In this document: piece by piece, positions 8,073-13,509 of the stretch
Layout of the letters: each line of letters starts with the position of its first letter
Numbering within the stretch: position 1 is the stretch's first letter
From: Bacteroidales bacterium UBA2764
GTDB taxonomy: Bacteria > Bacteroidota > Bacteroidia > Bacteroidales > Paludibacteraceae
Length of the DNA stretch: 13,509 nucleotides
Assembly: GCA_002352705.1 (NCBI GenBank)
Contig: DEIW01000013.1
Coordinates: 6,921 to 20,429 of the forward strand
Direction of reading: 5' to 3'
Notes under the pieces: generated by a model
What the model was told of the DNA's origin: nothing
Seen by the model: the letters and a program-made list of their open reading frames with translations, nothing else
The model's database searches: none
Position numbers and translations under genes: made by a program

Positions 8073-8678
8073 ATGAATCGACTACTGCGCAACATATGGA
8101 TTCCCCTGCTCCTCTTTTCCCTCTCTCTCGAGGGAAGAGCCGGAGAGGGGATTTCCCGTACTTATGCGGACTCCTGTATGATCCGCGTGCAGGACGGGGA
8201 CACGCTCTATCTCGCGTGGCTGCATGAGGTGTGGGTCTATCCGCCGATGAAATTCAAGAACAAGAAGCAGGAGAAATTCTATTGGAGGACAGTTCGCGAC
8301 GTGAAGAAATGCCTGCCGTACGCCAAGATGATAACCGCAGACATGGCCTACGCGGATGAAGAGCTCGCCAAACTGCCGGACGACAAAGCAAGGCGCAAAT
8401 GGTGGCGTAAGTTCGAGCGCCAGTTGTTCAAGAAATACGAGCGGGACTTCCGTGACATGTACGCTTCGCAGGGACGGATGCTGATGAAACTGATGGATAG
8501 GGAAACGGAGCGTACCAGTTATGACCTCATCAAACAATACAAAGGAAAAACCGCCGCTAATTTCTGGCAGTTCGTCGCCAAACTGTTCAGAAACGACCTC
8601 AAAGAGGAGTACGACGCGTCTGATAAAGACCGCATTGTGGAGCGGGTTATCAACCTCGTAGAGGCAGGGCAATTGTAA
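8073..8678 (+). CDS. DUF4294 family exported protein
   Basis: This 201-residue protein matches what I recall of the Bacteroidota family DUF4294; its function is unknown. It starts with a short basic segment (MNRLLRN) and a hydrophobic core (IWIPLLLFSLSL), then EGRA-GEG, consistent with a Sec signal peptide cleaved near residue 23. Mature features are the segment YLAWLHEVWVYPPMKF (about 46-61), a basic WRTVRDVKKCLPYAK helix, and a highly charged remainder (KARRKWWRKFERQLFKKYERDFRDMY), predicted mainly helical. The likely location is the periplasm. The ATG at 8073 is chosen because it gives this signal peptide. The coding region for the signal peptide coincides with an imperfect inverted repeat (8102-8151). 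It probably shares the proS transcript, although a weak promoter of its own may exist. Confidence 0.85.
   Translation: MNRLLRNIWIPLLLFSLSLEGRAGEGISRTYADSCMIRVQDGDTLYLAWLHEVWVYPPMKFKNKKQEKFYWRTVRDVKKCLPYAKMITADMAYADEELAKLPDDKARRKWWRKFERQLFKKYERDFRDMYASQGRMLMKLMDRETERTSYDLIKQYKGKTAANFWQFVAKLFRNDLKEEYDASDKDRIVERVINLVEAGQL
8102..8151. repeat. Imperfect inverted repeat inside the DUF4294 signal-peptide region
   Basis: TTCCCTC (8117-8123) pairs with GAGGGAA (8130-8136) around the loop TCTCTC. Outside it, CTC (8112-8114) pairs with GAG (8137-8139), CTC (8109-8111) with GAG (8143-8145), and TCCCC plus T (8102-8107) with AGGGGA (8146-8151), with small bulges; about 19 pairs in all. It encodes SLSLEGRAGEG. 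From memory this peptide resembles translations of a palindromic intergenic repeat scattered in Bacteroidota genomes, so it may be a small repeat element captured in a gene. Confidence 0.6.
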
Positions 8679-8693
8679 AAAATCGTTTAAATT

Positions 8694-8725
8694 CTTGCAT
8701 ATATCAAAAAAAAGCAGTACCTTTG
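8694..8725 (+). promoter_or_regulatory. Bacteroidota promoter for the DUF5606-nif3-zinc ribbon operon
   Basis: The -7 element TACCTTTG (8718-8725) lies 20 bp after CTTG (8694-8697), a 3-of-4 match to the -33 TTTG. The block 8707-8735 is identical over 29 bp to the proS promoter region. The leader, about 50 nt long, ends in the same ACAGACAAATATAT (8764-8777) just before the ATG. Confidence 0.8.
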
Positions 8726-8780
8726 CACCCGATTTCGGAAATAACCGGAACAGTAAATCGTAAACAGACAAATATATTTT

Positions 8781-9197
8781 ATGTTAAGAGAAATCCTTGC
8801 TATCACCGGTAAACCGGGCTTGTATAAATTGGTTAGTCGCGGTAATAACATGCTTATCGTGGAGTCTCTCGTGGACGGAAAGCGCATGCCTACTTACGCC
8901 CGCGACAAGATTGTAGCGCTCAGTGATGTGTCGATGTTCACCGACGCCGATGATATAGCGCTGAGCGAAGTGCTCACCAATGCCGGAAAGAAAGAAGGAC
9001 TCAAACCGGTGGCGATGGATCCGAAGAAAGCGGGCAACGCGGAGCTGCAGGCATGGTTTGACGAAGTGCTGCCGAACTGGGACCGCGACCGTGTATATCC
9101 GTCAGACATACGGAAACTCATACAATGGTATAACATCCTTGTGAATGCCGGAATCACTGATTTCTCGGTAAAGGAGGAGACCGAAGAGGAGAAATAA
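8781..9197 (+). CDS. DUF5606 family protein
   Basis: This 138-residue protein matches the small conserved Bacteroidota family DUF5606. The N-terminal half reads LREILAITGKPGLYKLVSRGNNMLIVESL and continues into a small beta-rich fold (about 1-50). A C-terminal segment containing ELQAWFDEVLPNWDRDRVYPSD (about 93-114) is predicted helical and ends in a very acidic tail (EETEEEK). It has no signal peptide or membrane segment, so it should be cytoplasmic. The molecular function is unknown. Its promoter and leader nearly duplicate those of proS, which suggests expression in step with translation genes. The ATG lies 55 bp after the -7 element. It is followed after 37 bp, which include a small hairpin, by the nif3 gene. 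Confidence 0.87.
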   Translation: MLREILAITGKPGLYKLVSRGNNMLIVESLVDGKRMPTYARDKIVALSDVSMFTDADDIALSEVLTNAGKKEGLKPVAMDPKKAGNAELQAWFDEVLPNWDRDRVYPSDIRKLIQWYNILVNAGITDFSVKEETEEEK

Positions 9198-9206
9198 AAT
9201 CCTCCG

Positions 9207-9221
9207 GACCGGAGACCGGTC
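9207..9221 (+). other. GC-rich hairpin between DUF5606 and nif3
   Basis: GACCGG (9207-9212) and CCGGTC (9216-9221) form a 6 bp stem with an AGA loop, followed by TTGTTT. An overlapping alternative pairs CTCCGG (9202-9207) with CCGGAG (9209-9214), but its 1-nt loop is too short to fold as such. It sits 14 bp before the TTG start of nif3 and could be a weak terminator, an RNA processing site or a brake on nif3 translation. Confidence 0.5.
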
Positions 9222-9234
9222 TTGTTTAGAATAC

Positions 9235-10011
9235 TTGCTTTTAAAAAGCATCATCGATAGCATAGAATCTGTAGCGCCACGGAGTGCCCAGGAAGAATGG
9301 GATAACTCGGGAATGCAGGTAGGTGACACGGGACGGGAAATAGATACTGTCCTCTTGACCACAGACGTAACGCCGGATGTGGTCAATGAAGCCGTTATGC
9401 GCGGATGCCAATTAGTAATATCCCACCATCCGCTGCTTTTCCACGGACTCAAGCAGATATGCGGGCAGACCCCGCAGGCACGTGTCGTAGAGACGGCTAT
9501 CAAGAACAATATAGCTATCTATTCGGCGCATACCAGTCTGGACTCCGTCATAGGAGGTATCAATACCCGCCTGGCGGATCTATTGGGAGTGGTCAACTAT
9601 CGTATTCTGGCGCCTTCAGGGAACCTTGGTACTGGTCTTGGTGTCATCGGAGAGTTACAGCACCCGATGGCTTATTCTGATTTCCTCACGCATGTACGCG
9701 ATACTTTACAATGTACGTACGTGCGCTACACGCGTGCCCCGCGCGAAACAGTCCGGACTGTTGCACTCTGCGGGGGGTCGGGGGCGGAGTTTATCAAGGA
9801 AGCCGTCTCGCAAGGAGCGGATGTCTATCTTACCGCGGATTGCAAATATCATGAGTTCCAGGAGGCAGATGGCAGGATTGGAGTGGTGGATATTGACCAT
9901 TGGTACTCCGAGAGACATGCACGCGAGATTTTCAGGGATATACTTGCCCCGCTCGGAATAAAGTGTCTCATCAGCGAAACGGACCAAACGCCTGTGAACG
10001 TATTATCTTAA
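9235..10011 (+). CDS. Nif3-like dinuclear metal-centre protein
   Basis: This 258-residue member of the Nif3/YbgI (GTP cyclohydrolase I type 2-like) family forms toroidal hexamers with two metal ions per subunit in characterised homologues; the physiological substrate is not settled. The metal ligands expected from E. coli YbgI are present: H64-H65 (SHHPLLFHG), D103 (SAHTSLDS), and H222 with E226 (DIDHWYSE). Also seen are DNSGMQVG (23-30), LCGGSG (178-183) and TADCKYHEF (200-208). The length fits the short form without the central extra domain of longer homologues. The start is TTG: no ATG or GTG lies in frame upstream before a stop, and this start puts the His pair at the usual distance from the N-terminus. 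It ends in tandem stops (TAATAG), 29 bp before the zinc-ribbon gene, with which it is commonly paired in bacteria. Confidence 0.92.
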   Translation: MLLKSIIDSIESVAPRSAQEEWDNSGMQVGDTGREIDTVLLTTDVTPDVVNEAVMRGCQLVISHHPLLFHGLKQICGQTPQARVVETAIKNNIAIYSAHTSLDSVIGGINTRLADLLGVVNYRILAPSGNLGTGLGVIGELQHPMAYSDFLTHVRDTLQCTYVRYTRAPRETVRTVALCGGSGAEFIKEAVSQGADVYLTADCKYHEFQEADGRIGVVDIDHWYSERHAREIFRDILAPLGIKCLISETDQTPVNVLS

Positions 10012-10040
10012 TAGCAAAATGATTTAAAACTGAATAACTT

Positions 10041-10772
10041 ATGGCAAAGAAAGAATTAACCGTAGAGGAAAAGCTGCGTGCCCTCTATGAATTGCAGCAA
10101 GTGGATTCCAAAATCGACAGCCTGCGTACCCTAGCGGGTGAGTTACCCCAGGAAGTAAAAGACATGGCGGACGAAGTGGAAGGTCTCAAGACACGTCTGA
10201 CCAATATCGAGAACGATATCAAGGAGTGCGAGACCCAGATTTCCGACCACCGTGTACGTACGGAGAACGCCAACGCATCTATCTCGCGCTACAAAGAGCA
10301 GCAGAACTCGGTGCGTAACAACCGTGAGTTCGACAACCTCAACAAGGAAATCGAGTATCAGGAACTGGAGATCGAGGCATCACAGCGTAAGATCAAACAT
10401 TTCACGGCAGAACTGGAGACACGTATCCAGGACAAGGCGAACACTACCAAGACCATTGAGGAGCGTACCGTGGACCTGAACCAGAAGCGCTCTGAACTGG
10501 ACCAGATTCTCGCGGAGACCAAATCCGAGACAGAGGCTCTCATGCTGAAAGCTGCGGATTTATCGAAGAAAATCGACGAGCGTCTCCTTACTGCTTTCAA
10601 CCGCATCCGCAAGAATGCGCGTAACGGACTGGCAGTCGTTAAGGTGGAGCGTGACTCCTGTGGTGGCTGCCACGCAAAGATACCTGCACAGCGTCAGTTG
10701 GATATCCGTACCCGCAAGAAAATCATCGTTTGCGAGTTCTGCGGACGTATTCTGGTTGATCCGGATATGTAA
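10041..10772 (+). CDS. Coiled-coil C4-type zinc ribbon protein
   Basis: This 243-residue cytoplasmic protein has a long predicted antiparallel coiled coil (about residues 10-190; rich in E, K, L, with stretches such as DEVEGLKTRLTNIENDIKE). A zinc ribbon with C207-x2-C210 (CGGC) and C231-x2-C234 (CEFCGRILV) closes it. RNxREFDNLNKEIEY (about 93-106) is the conserved turn of this family. Such proteins are thought to bind nucleic acid or ribosome-associated partners, but this one's exact role is unknown. Linkage to nif3 is recurrent in bacteria and suggests a shared process. The stop TAA abuts the stop of the converging CPBP gene directly, with no terminator between them. Confidence 0.9.
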   Translation: MAKKELTVEEKLRALYELQQVDSKIDSLRTLAGELPQEVKDMADEVEGLKTRLTNIENDIKECETQISDHRVRTENANASISRYKEQQNSVRNNREFDNLNKEIEYQELEIEASQRKIKHFTAELETRIQDKANTTKTIEERTVDLNQKRSELDQILAETKSETEALMLKAADLSKKIDERLLTAFNRIRKNARNGLAVVKVERDSCGGCHAKIPAQRQLDIRTRKKIIVCEFCGRILVDPDM

Positions 10773-11633
10773 TTATCTCTTGGTGAGGCGGTACAGCCAA
10801 ACCAGTAGACCGCCTACCGCTATCAGGCTGAGAACGCCTAACCACCATGTTGAGCCGGCACCTATCGTGTCGGCCCAATTTGTCTCGGAAGCCTCTTTCC
10901 CGAAGAGATAATAGGCGAGGACAGCCATTCCGTTATTGACAAAATGCATCGTAACCGGAACCCACAGACTGCCCGTCCAGACAAAGATATAGCCGAACAT
11001 GGCGCCCATCAGCATACGCGGAACGAAACCGTAGAACTGCATGTGGATTGCCGAGAAGATGAAAGCCGTGACCCAGATAGCGATGTGCGCCTTGGTACTT
11101 GGTACTTGGCCTCTTTGTCCCTTGTATAAGATTTGTTGGAGTGTGCCGCGGAAAGAGAGCTCTTCGGCTAAGGCAGGCAAGAGTGCCATCAGACCGAGGT
11201 TAATCATCAGTCCTCCTATGTTCTCCGCCTGTAAGAACCGCTCGGTCAACACTGCTGCGGCTTCCTCTTGCTGCTTCAGGATTTGTTCGATGAAATCGAG
11301 ACTTTCGGGCAATTGTACCTTGCGGTTCAGGTCTGCCAAAAGATTGATACCCGGGATAGCGCAAATCATGATAGCAATGGCTAACAGGAAGATATACCAC
11401 GCGGCTCCTTGGTCCATTTTCAACCATCCCAATGCGTCTTTTTTTGCCCAAAACCATGCGCAAACCAAAGGAGGAAGCAGGAAGGTGCCTACCGTCTGGA
11501 GAAACTGTAACCATTTGAGACTTTCGGTACTCTGACTGCCACCGAAAGCAATCAGCCATATTCCCATCGCCAGGACTGTCAGGATTGCCATGACTCCCAG
11601 CCAAATCAAAATACGGAAGAGATTTTTTTGCAT
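10773..11633 (-). CDS. CPBP family intramembrane glutamic endopeptidase
   Basis: This 286-residue membrane protein has several hydrophobic segments (about 8-30, 42-63, 78-100, 138-155, 184-200, 205-222 and 263-280). The Abi/CPBP catalytic motifs are present: E157-E158-x3-R162 (AEELSFRG), F193-x3-H197 (FSAIH), and H230-x3-N234 (HFVNN). Family members, related to the Rce1 CAAX protease, cleave within membranes; substrates in Bacteroidota are mostly unknown, and some members give bacteriocin self-immunity. The ATG at 11633 follows a minus-strand TACCTTTG element (11671-11664) by about 30 bp. The loop after the first motif (GQRGQVPSTKAH) is encoded by a 7 bp tandem repeat (11091-11109). The gene converges on the zinc-ribbon gene with no spacer and diverges from serB. 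Confidence 0.93.
   Translation of the reverse strand: MQKNLFRILIWLGVMAILTVLAMGIWLIAFGGSQSTESLKWLQFLQTVGTFLLPPLVCAWFWAKKDALGWLKMDQGAAWYIFLLAIAIMICAIPGINLLADLNRKVQLPESLDFIEQILKQQEEAAAVLTERFLQAENIGGLMINLGLMALLPALAEELSFRGTLQQILYKGQRGQVPSTKAHIAIWVTAFIFSAIHMQFYGFVPRMLMGAMFGYIFVWTGSLWVPVTMHFVNNGMAVLAYYLFGKEASETNWADTIGAGSTWWLGVLSLIAVGGLLVWLYRLTKR
11091..11109. repeat. 7 bp tandem repeat in the CPBP gene
   Basis: CTTGGTACTTGGTACTTGG is about 2.7 copies of TTGGTAC. It encodes part of a hydrophilic loop between the EExxxR motif and the next membrane segment. Because 7 is not a multiple of 3, losing or gaining one unit would shift the reading frame. Confidence 0.75.
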
Positions 11634-11663
11634 GTTTAAAAATTAATAATAGCTTAGACAGTG

Positions 11664-11693
11664 CAAAGGTAATAAAAAAAACTGAAACAGAAA
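11664..11693 (-). promoter_or_regulatory. Promoter of the CPBP gene
   Basis: Read on the minus strand, the -7 element TACCTTTG spans 11671-11664 and the predicted leader is about 25 nt. The -33 match is poor: TTTC at 11693-11690 with an 18 bp spacer. Confidence 0.6.
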
Positions 11694-11709
11694 ATAAAAG
11701 GCGGAAAAT

Positions 11710-11741
11710 TTTGCATAATTGTTTATTTTTTTGTATCTTTG
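11710..11741 (+). promoter_or_regulatory. Bacteroidota promoter for serB
   Basis: TTTG (11710-11713), a 20 bp spacer and TATCTTTG (11734-11741) match the consensus fully. The ATG at 11766 lies 24 bp after the -7 element. This excludes the in-frame TTG at 11739, which falls inside the promoter. Confidence 0.85.
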
Positions 11742-11765
11742 CACAAATTTTCGAGAGTTAGCATT

Positions 11766-12980
11766 ATGGATCGTGAATTTATATTGATAAATATCATTGG
11801 TTTTGACAAACCGGGTGTGACTTCGGCGGTGACGGAGGTCTTAGGCAAATACGGAGCTTTCGTGCAGGATATAGGCCAATCGAACCTCCATCATCAACTG
11901 AACCTGAGTATCCTTATCCGCGTGGATGACCCGTCCACGAGCGGCGAGATGATTAAGGAAGTGCTGTTCTGCTGTTCCCGTCTGGAGATGATTGTCCGTT
12001 TTACGCCGCTGACCGAAGAGGAATATGCAGCCTGGGTGGGACGACAGGAGCAGGGACGCTATGTGGTGACACTTTTGGCGCGAGAGTTGAATGCCCGTCA
12101 TATATCACGCGTGACGGCGCTGTTAGCCGGCAGACAACTGAATATTGACAATATTCTGCGCCTCAGTGAGCGTCCGAATGTAGATCAGCCGGTAGAGAAA
12201 AGGCATAGCTGTATAGAGTTCTCCCTGCGCGGGAACCTGCCGGACAGAGAGGCATTACAGCGCGAGTTACTGGAGGTGTCGCGTGAGGAAGGTATAGACA
12301 TCTCCTTCCAGAATGATGATATGTTCCGCCGTAACAGACGTCTGATATGCGTAGATATGGACTCAACTTTTATCCAGACGGAGGTCATAGACGAACTCGC
12401 TATGCGTGCCGGAGTGGGCGACGAGGTGAAAGCAATCACGCTTTCCGCTATGCGCGGCGAGATAGATTTCAAGGAGAGTTTTGCCCGGCGGGTGGCGTTG
12501 CTGAAAGGACTGGATGCCGGTGTACGACAGGATATTATTGACAACCTGCCTATCACGGAAGGTGCCGACCGCCTGTTTACAGTACTCAAGAAATGCGGAT
12601 TTAAGATAGCAATTCTCTCCGGAGGGTTTACTTTCGTAGGAAAATATCTTCAGGAGCGGTTTGGCGTGGATTATGTGTACGCCAATGAACTGGAGGTGGT
12701 GGACGGTAAGTTTACAGGCCGTTATATTGGCGATGTGGTGGATGCCAAGCGCAAAGCCGAATTGCTGGAACTGATAGCGCAAGTGGAGCATATTGATCTG
12801 GCACAAGTGATTGCGGTGGGAGACGGAGCTAACGATCTGAATATGTTAGGGAAAGCCGGTTTGGGTATTGCCTTCCATGCTAAACCGAAAGTGAAAGAGA
12901 GTGCGCAGCAGGCGATTTCTACTGTTGGATTGGACGGAATATTGTATTTCCTCGGGTTTAAAGACTCGTTCTTGAAATAA
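11766..12980 (+). CDS. serB: Phosphoserine phosphatase SerB with tandem ACT domains
   Basis: This enzyme hydrolyses O-phospho-L-serine to L-serine, the last step of the phosphorylated serine pathway in the cytoplasm. Its 404 residues comprise two ACT-type regulatory domains (about 1-90, starting FILINIIGFDKPGVTSAV, and 98-172) and a HAD-family phosphatase domain (about 190-404). Catalytic motifs are DMDST (D197 nucleophile, D199 acid/base), SGG (285-287), the motif III lysine in DAKRK (about 327-331) and GDGANDLNM (352-360); E206 fits the substrate-binding Glu after motif I. The ACT domains suggest allosteric control by serine or another amino acid; this is inference. It is apparently a single-gene transcript, with its own promoter upstream and a strong hairpin terminator 15 bp after the stop. 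It does not sit beside serA or serC in this window. Confidence 0.96.
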   Translation: MDREFILINIIGFDKPGVTSAVTEVLGKYGAFVQDIGQSNLHHQLNLSILIRVDDPSTSGEMIKEVLFCCSRLEMIVRFTPLTEEEYAAWVGRQEQGRYVVTLLARELNARHISRVTALLAGRQLNIDNILRLSERPNVDQPVEKRHSCIEFSLRGNLPDREALQRELLEVSREEGIDISFQNDDMFRRNRRLICVDMDSTFIQTEVIDELAMRAGVGDEVKAITLSAMRGEIDFKESFARRVALLKGLDAGVRQDIIDNLPITEGADRLFTVLKKCGFKIAILSGGFTFVGKYLQERFGVDYVYANELEVVDGKFTGRYIGDVVDAKRKAELLELIAQVEHIDLAQVIAVGDGANDLNMLGKAGLGIAFHAKPKVKESAQQAISTVGLDGILYFLGFKDSFLK

Positions 12981-12995
12981 CCAGCAATAGTATAT

Positions 12996-13032
12996 AAAAA
13001 AGAGAAGACCGGTGACAGTCTTCTCTTTTTTT
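12996..13032. terminator. Bidirectional terminator between serB and uxaA
   Basis: A perfect 14 bp stem pairs 12996-13009 (six A's then GAGAAGAC) with 13018-13031 (GTCTTCTC then six T's), with the 8 nt loop CGGTGACA. The T-run on the plus strand and the A-run, which reads as T's on the minus strand, allow termination of both converging genes. Confidence 0.9.
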
Positions 13033-13047
13033 GTTTGTAATCGGCAC

Positions 13048-13509
13048 TTACAGCGTAACGCCGTTCTTGAAAATGGCTATCTCGTGGTAACCGTTCTTCT
13101 CGTTGTTCGTCTTCGCGCCGTTTGCTACCTCAAGCACGTACTCCGCAAAGCGTTTAGCTACCTGCTCCATCGGTTCGCCTTCGGCTATCACACCTGCGTT
13201 GAAATCAATCCAGTTCGGTTTGTTCTTATACAGGTTGGTGTTGGTGGAGATCTTCATGGTCGGGACGTAGGTACCGAAAGGCGTACCGCGTCCGGTGGTG
13301 AAGAGCACCATATGGCATCCGCAGGACGCCAGAGCCGTAGAAGCCACGAGATCATTACCCGGCGCAGAGAGGAGGTTCAAACCCTTGACCTGCAGGCGCT
13401 CGCCATAAGGCATCACGCCGCGTACCAGCGACTTACCGCATTTCTGGGTACAACCGAGGGCTTTATCTTCGAGTGTGGAGATACCTCCGGCTTTGTTACC
13501 CGGAGACGG
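13048..13509 (-). CDS. uxaA: Altronate dehydratase (UxaA family), C-terminal part
   Basis: The frame runs open through the right edge, so only the last 153 residues are visible and the start lies outside. UxaA dehydrates D-altronate to 2-keto-3-deoxygluconate in galacturonate (pectin sugar) catabolism, using a metal ion. Family features are SPGNKAGGISTLEDKALG at the visible N-terminal side, VRGVMPYGE, GCHMVLFTTGRGTPFGTYVP, TMKISTNT and WIDFNAGVI, followed by a short C-terminal extension ending in IAIFKNGVTL. Other UxaA/GarD-type sugar-acid dehydratases share these motifs, so the exact substrate (altronate or galactarate) depends on the missing part. It converges with serB onto a shared terminator. 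Confidence 0.88.
   Translation of the reverse strand, partial: PSPGNKAGGISTLEDKALGCTQKCGKSLVRGVMPYGERLQVKGLNLLSAPGNDLVASTALASCGCHMVLFTTGRGTPFGTYVPTMKISTNTNLYKNKPNWIDFNAGVIAEGEPMEQVAKRFAEYVLEVANGAKTNNEKNGYHEIAIFKNGVTL

Noticed and set aside
6593..8771. Long minus-strand open frames of 229-243 codons opposite proS and the DUF4294 gene
   Set aside because: They lie antisense to well-supported genes, show no recognisable family and follow the codon pattern of the true strand.
10786..10815. Hairpin AGGCGGT / ACCGCCT as terminator after the zinc-ribbon gene
   Set aside because: It lies inside the CPBP coding region, has a 16 nt loop and is followed by no T-run on either strand.
10615..10911. 98-codon plus-strand frame bridging the zinc-ribbon and CPBP genes
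   Set aside because: It overlaps both supported genes in other frames and has no family features.
11739..11741. TTG as the start of serB, adding nine residues
   Set aside because: It lies inside the -7 element of the promoter, and the family N-terminus begins at the ATG at 11766.

Overview
This window looks like chromosomal DNA from a member of the Bacteroidota, most likely a Bacteroidales (gut or oral type). Several of its promoters fit the Bacteroidota pattern TTTG / ~20 bp / TAnnTTTG. The genes have no purine-rich ribosome binding sites, only AT-rich leaders. The gene content also fits: a BspA-type leucine-rich-repeat surface protein, the Bacteroidota-typical DUF4294 and DUF5606 proteins, an archaeal/eukaryal-type (type 3) prolyl-tRNA synthetase, and an SerB with ACT domains fused to a HAD phosphatase. 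I cannot resolve the genus.

Layout. (1) Nt 3-6320, plus strand: the 3' part of a giant secreted surface protein, cut by the left window edge. It is a mosaic of four LRR cassettes, each closed by a conserved cap, with two tandem copies of a small beta-rich domain, an IgGFc-binding-like region, a PKD-like segment, an FN3-like domain and a conserved C-terminal tail. A GNRA-capped hairpin terminator follows. (2) Nt 6479-8678, plus: proS with its own promoter, then a DUF4294 exported protein 31 bp downstream. (3) Nt 8694-10772, plus: DUF5606, a Nif3-family protein and a coiled-coil C4 zinc-ribbon protein, apparently an operon under a promoter whose sequence nearly duplicates that of proS. (4) Nt 10773-11633, minus: a CPBP-family intramembrane protease, converging on the zinc-ribbon gene with no bases between the two stop codons. 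(5) Nt 11766-12980, plus: serB, divergent from the CPBP gene with separate promoters in a 132 bp gap. (6) Nt 12996-13032: a strong terminator that can work in both directions. (7) Nt 13048-13509, minus: the C-terminal part of an altronate dehydratase (UxaA), cut by the right edge.

How the genes relate. Apart from the surface protein, most of the window is housekeeping: tRNA charging, serine biosynthesis, a conserved metal-protein/zinc-ribbon pair and hexuronate catabolism. I see no phage, CRISPR, toxin-antitoxin, transposase or RNA gene, and no clear new multi-gene system. The observations most worth following are the modular, DNA-level repeats of the LRR protein; a 29 bp identical promoter block plus shared leader tail in front of both proS and the DUF5606 gene; a roughly 50 bp imperfect inverted repeat that makes up part of the DUF4294 signal-peptide coding sequence; and a 7 bp tandem repeat inside the CPBP protease gene. 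No gene-free stretch exceeds 300 bases.
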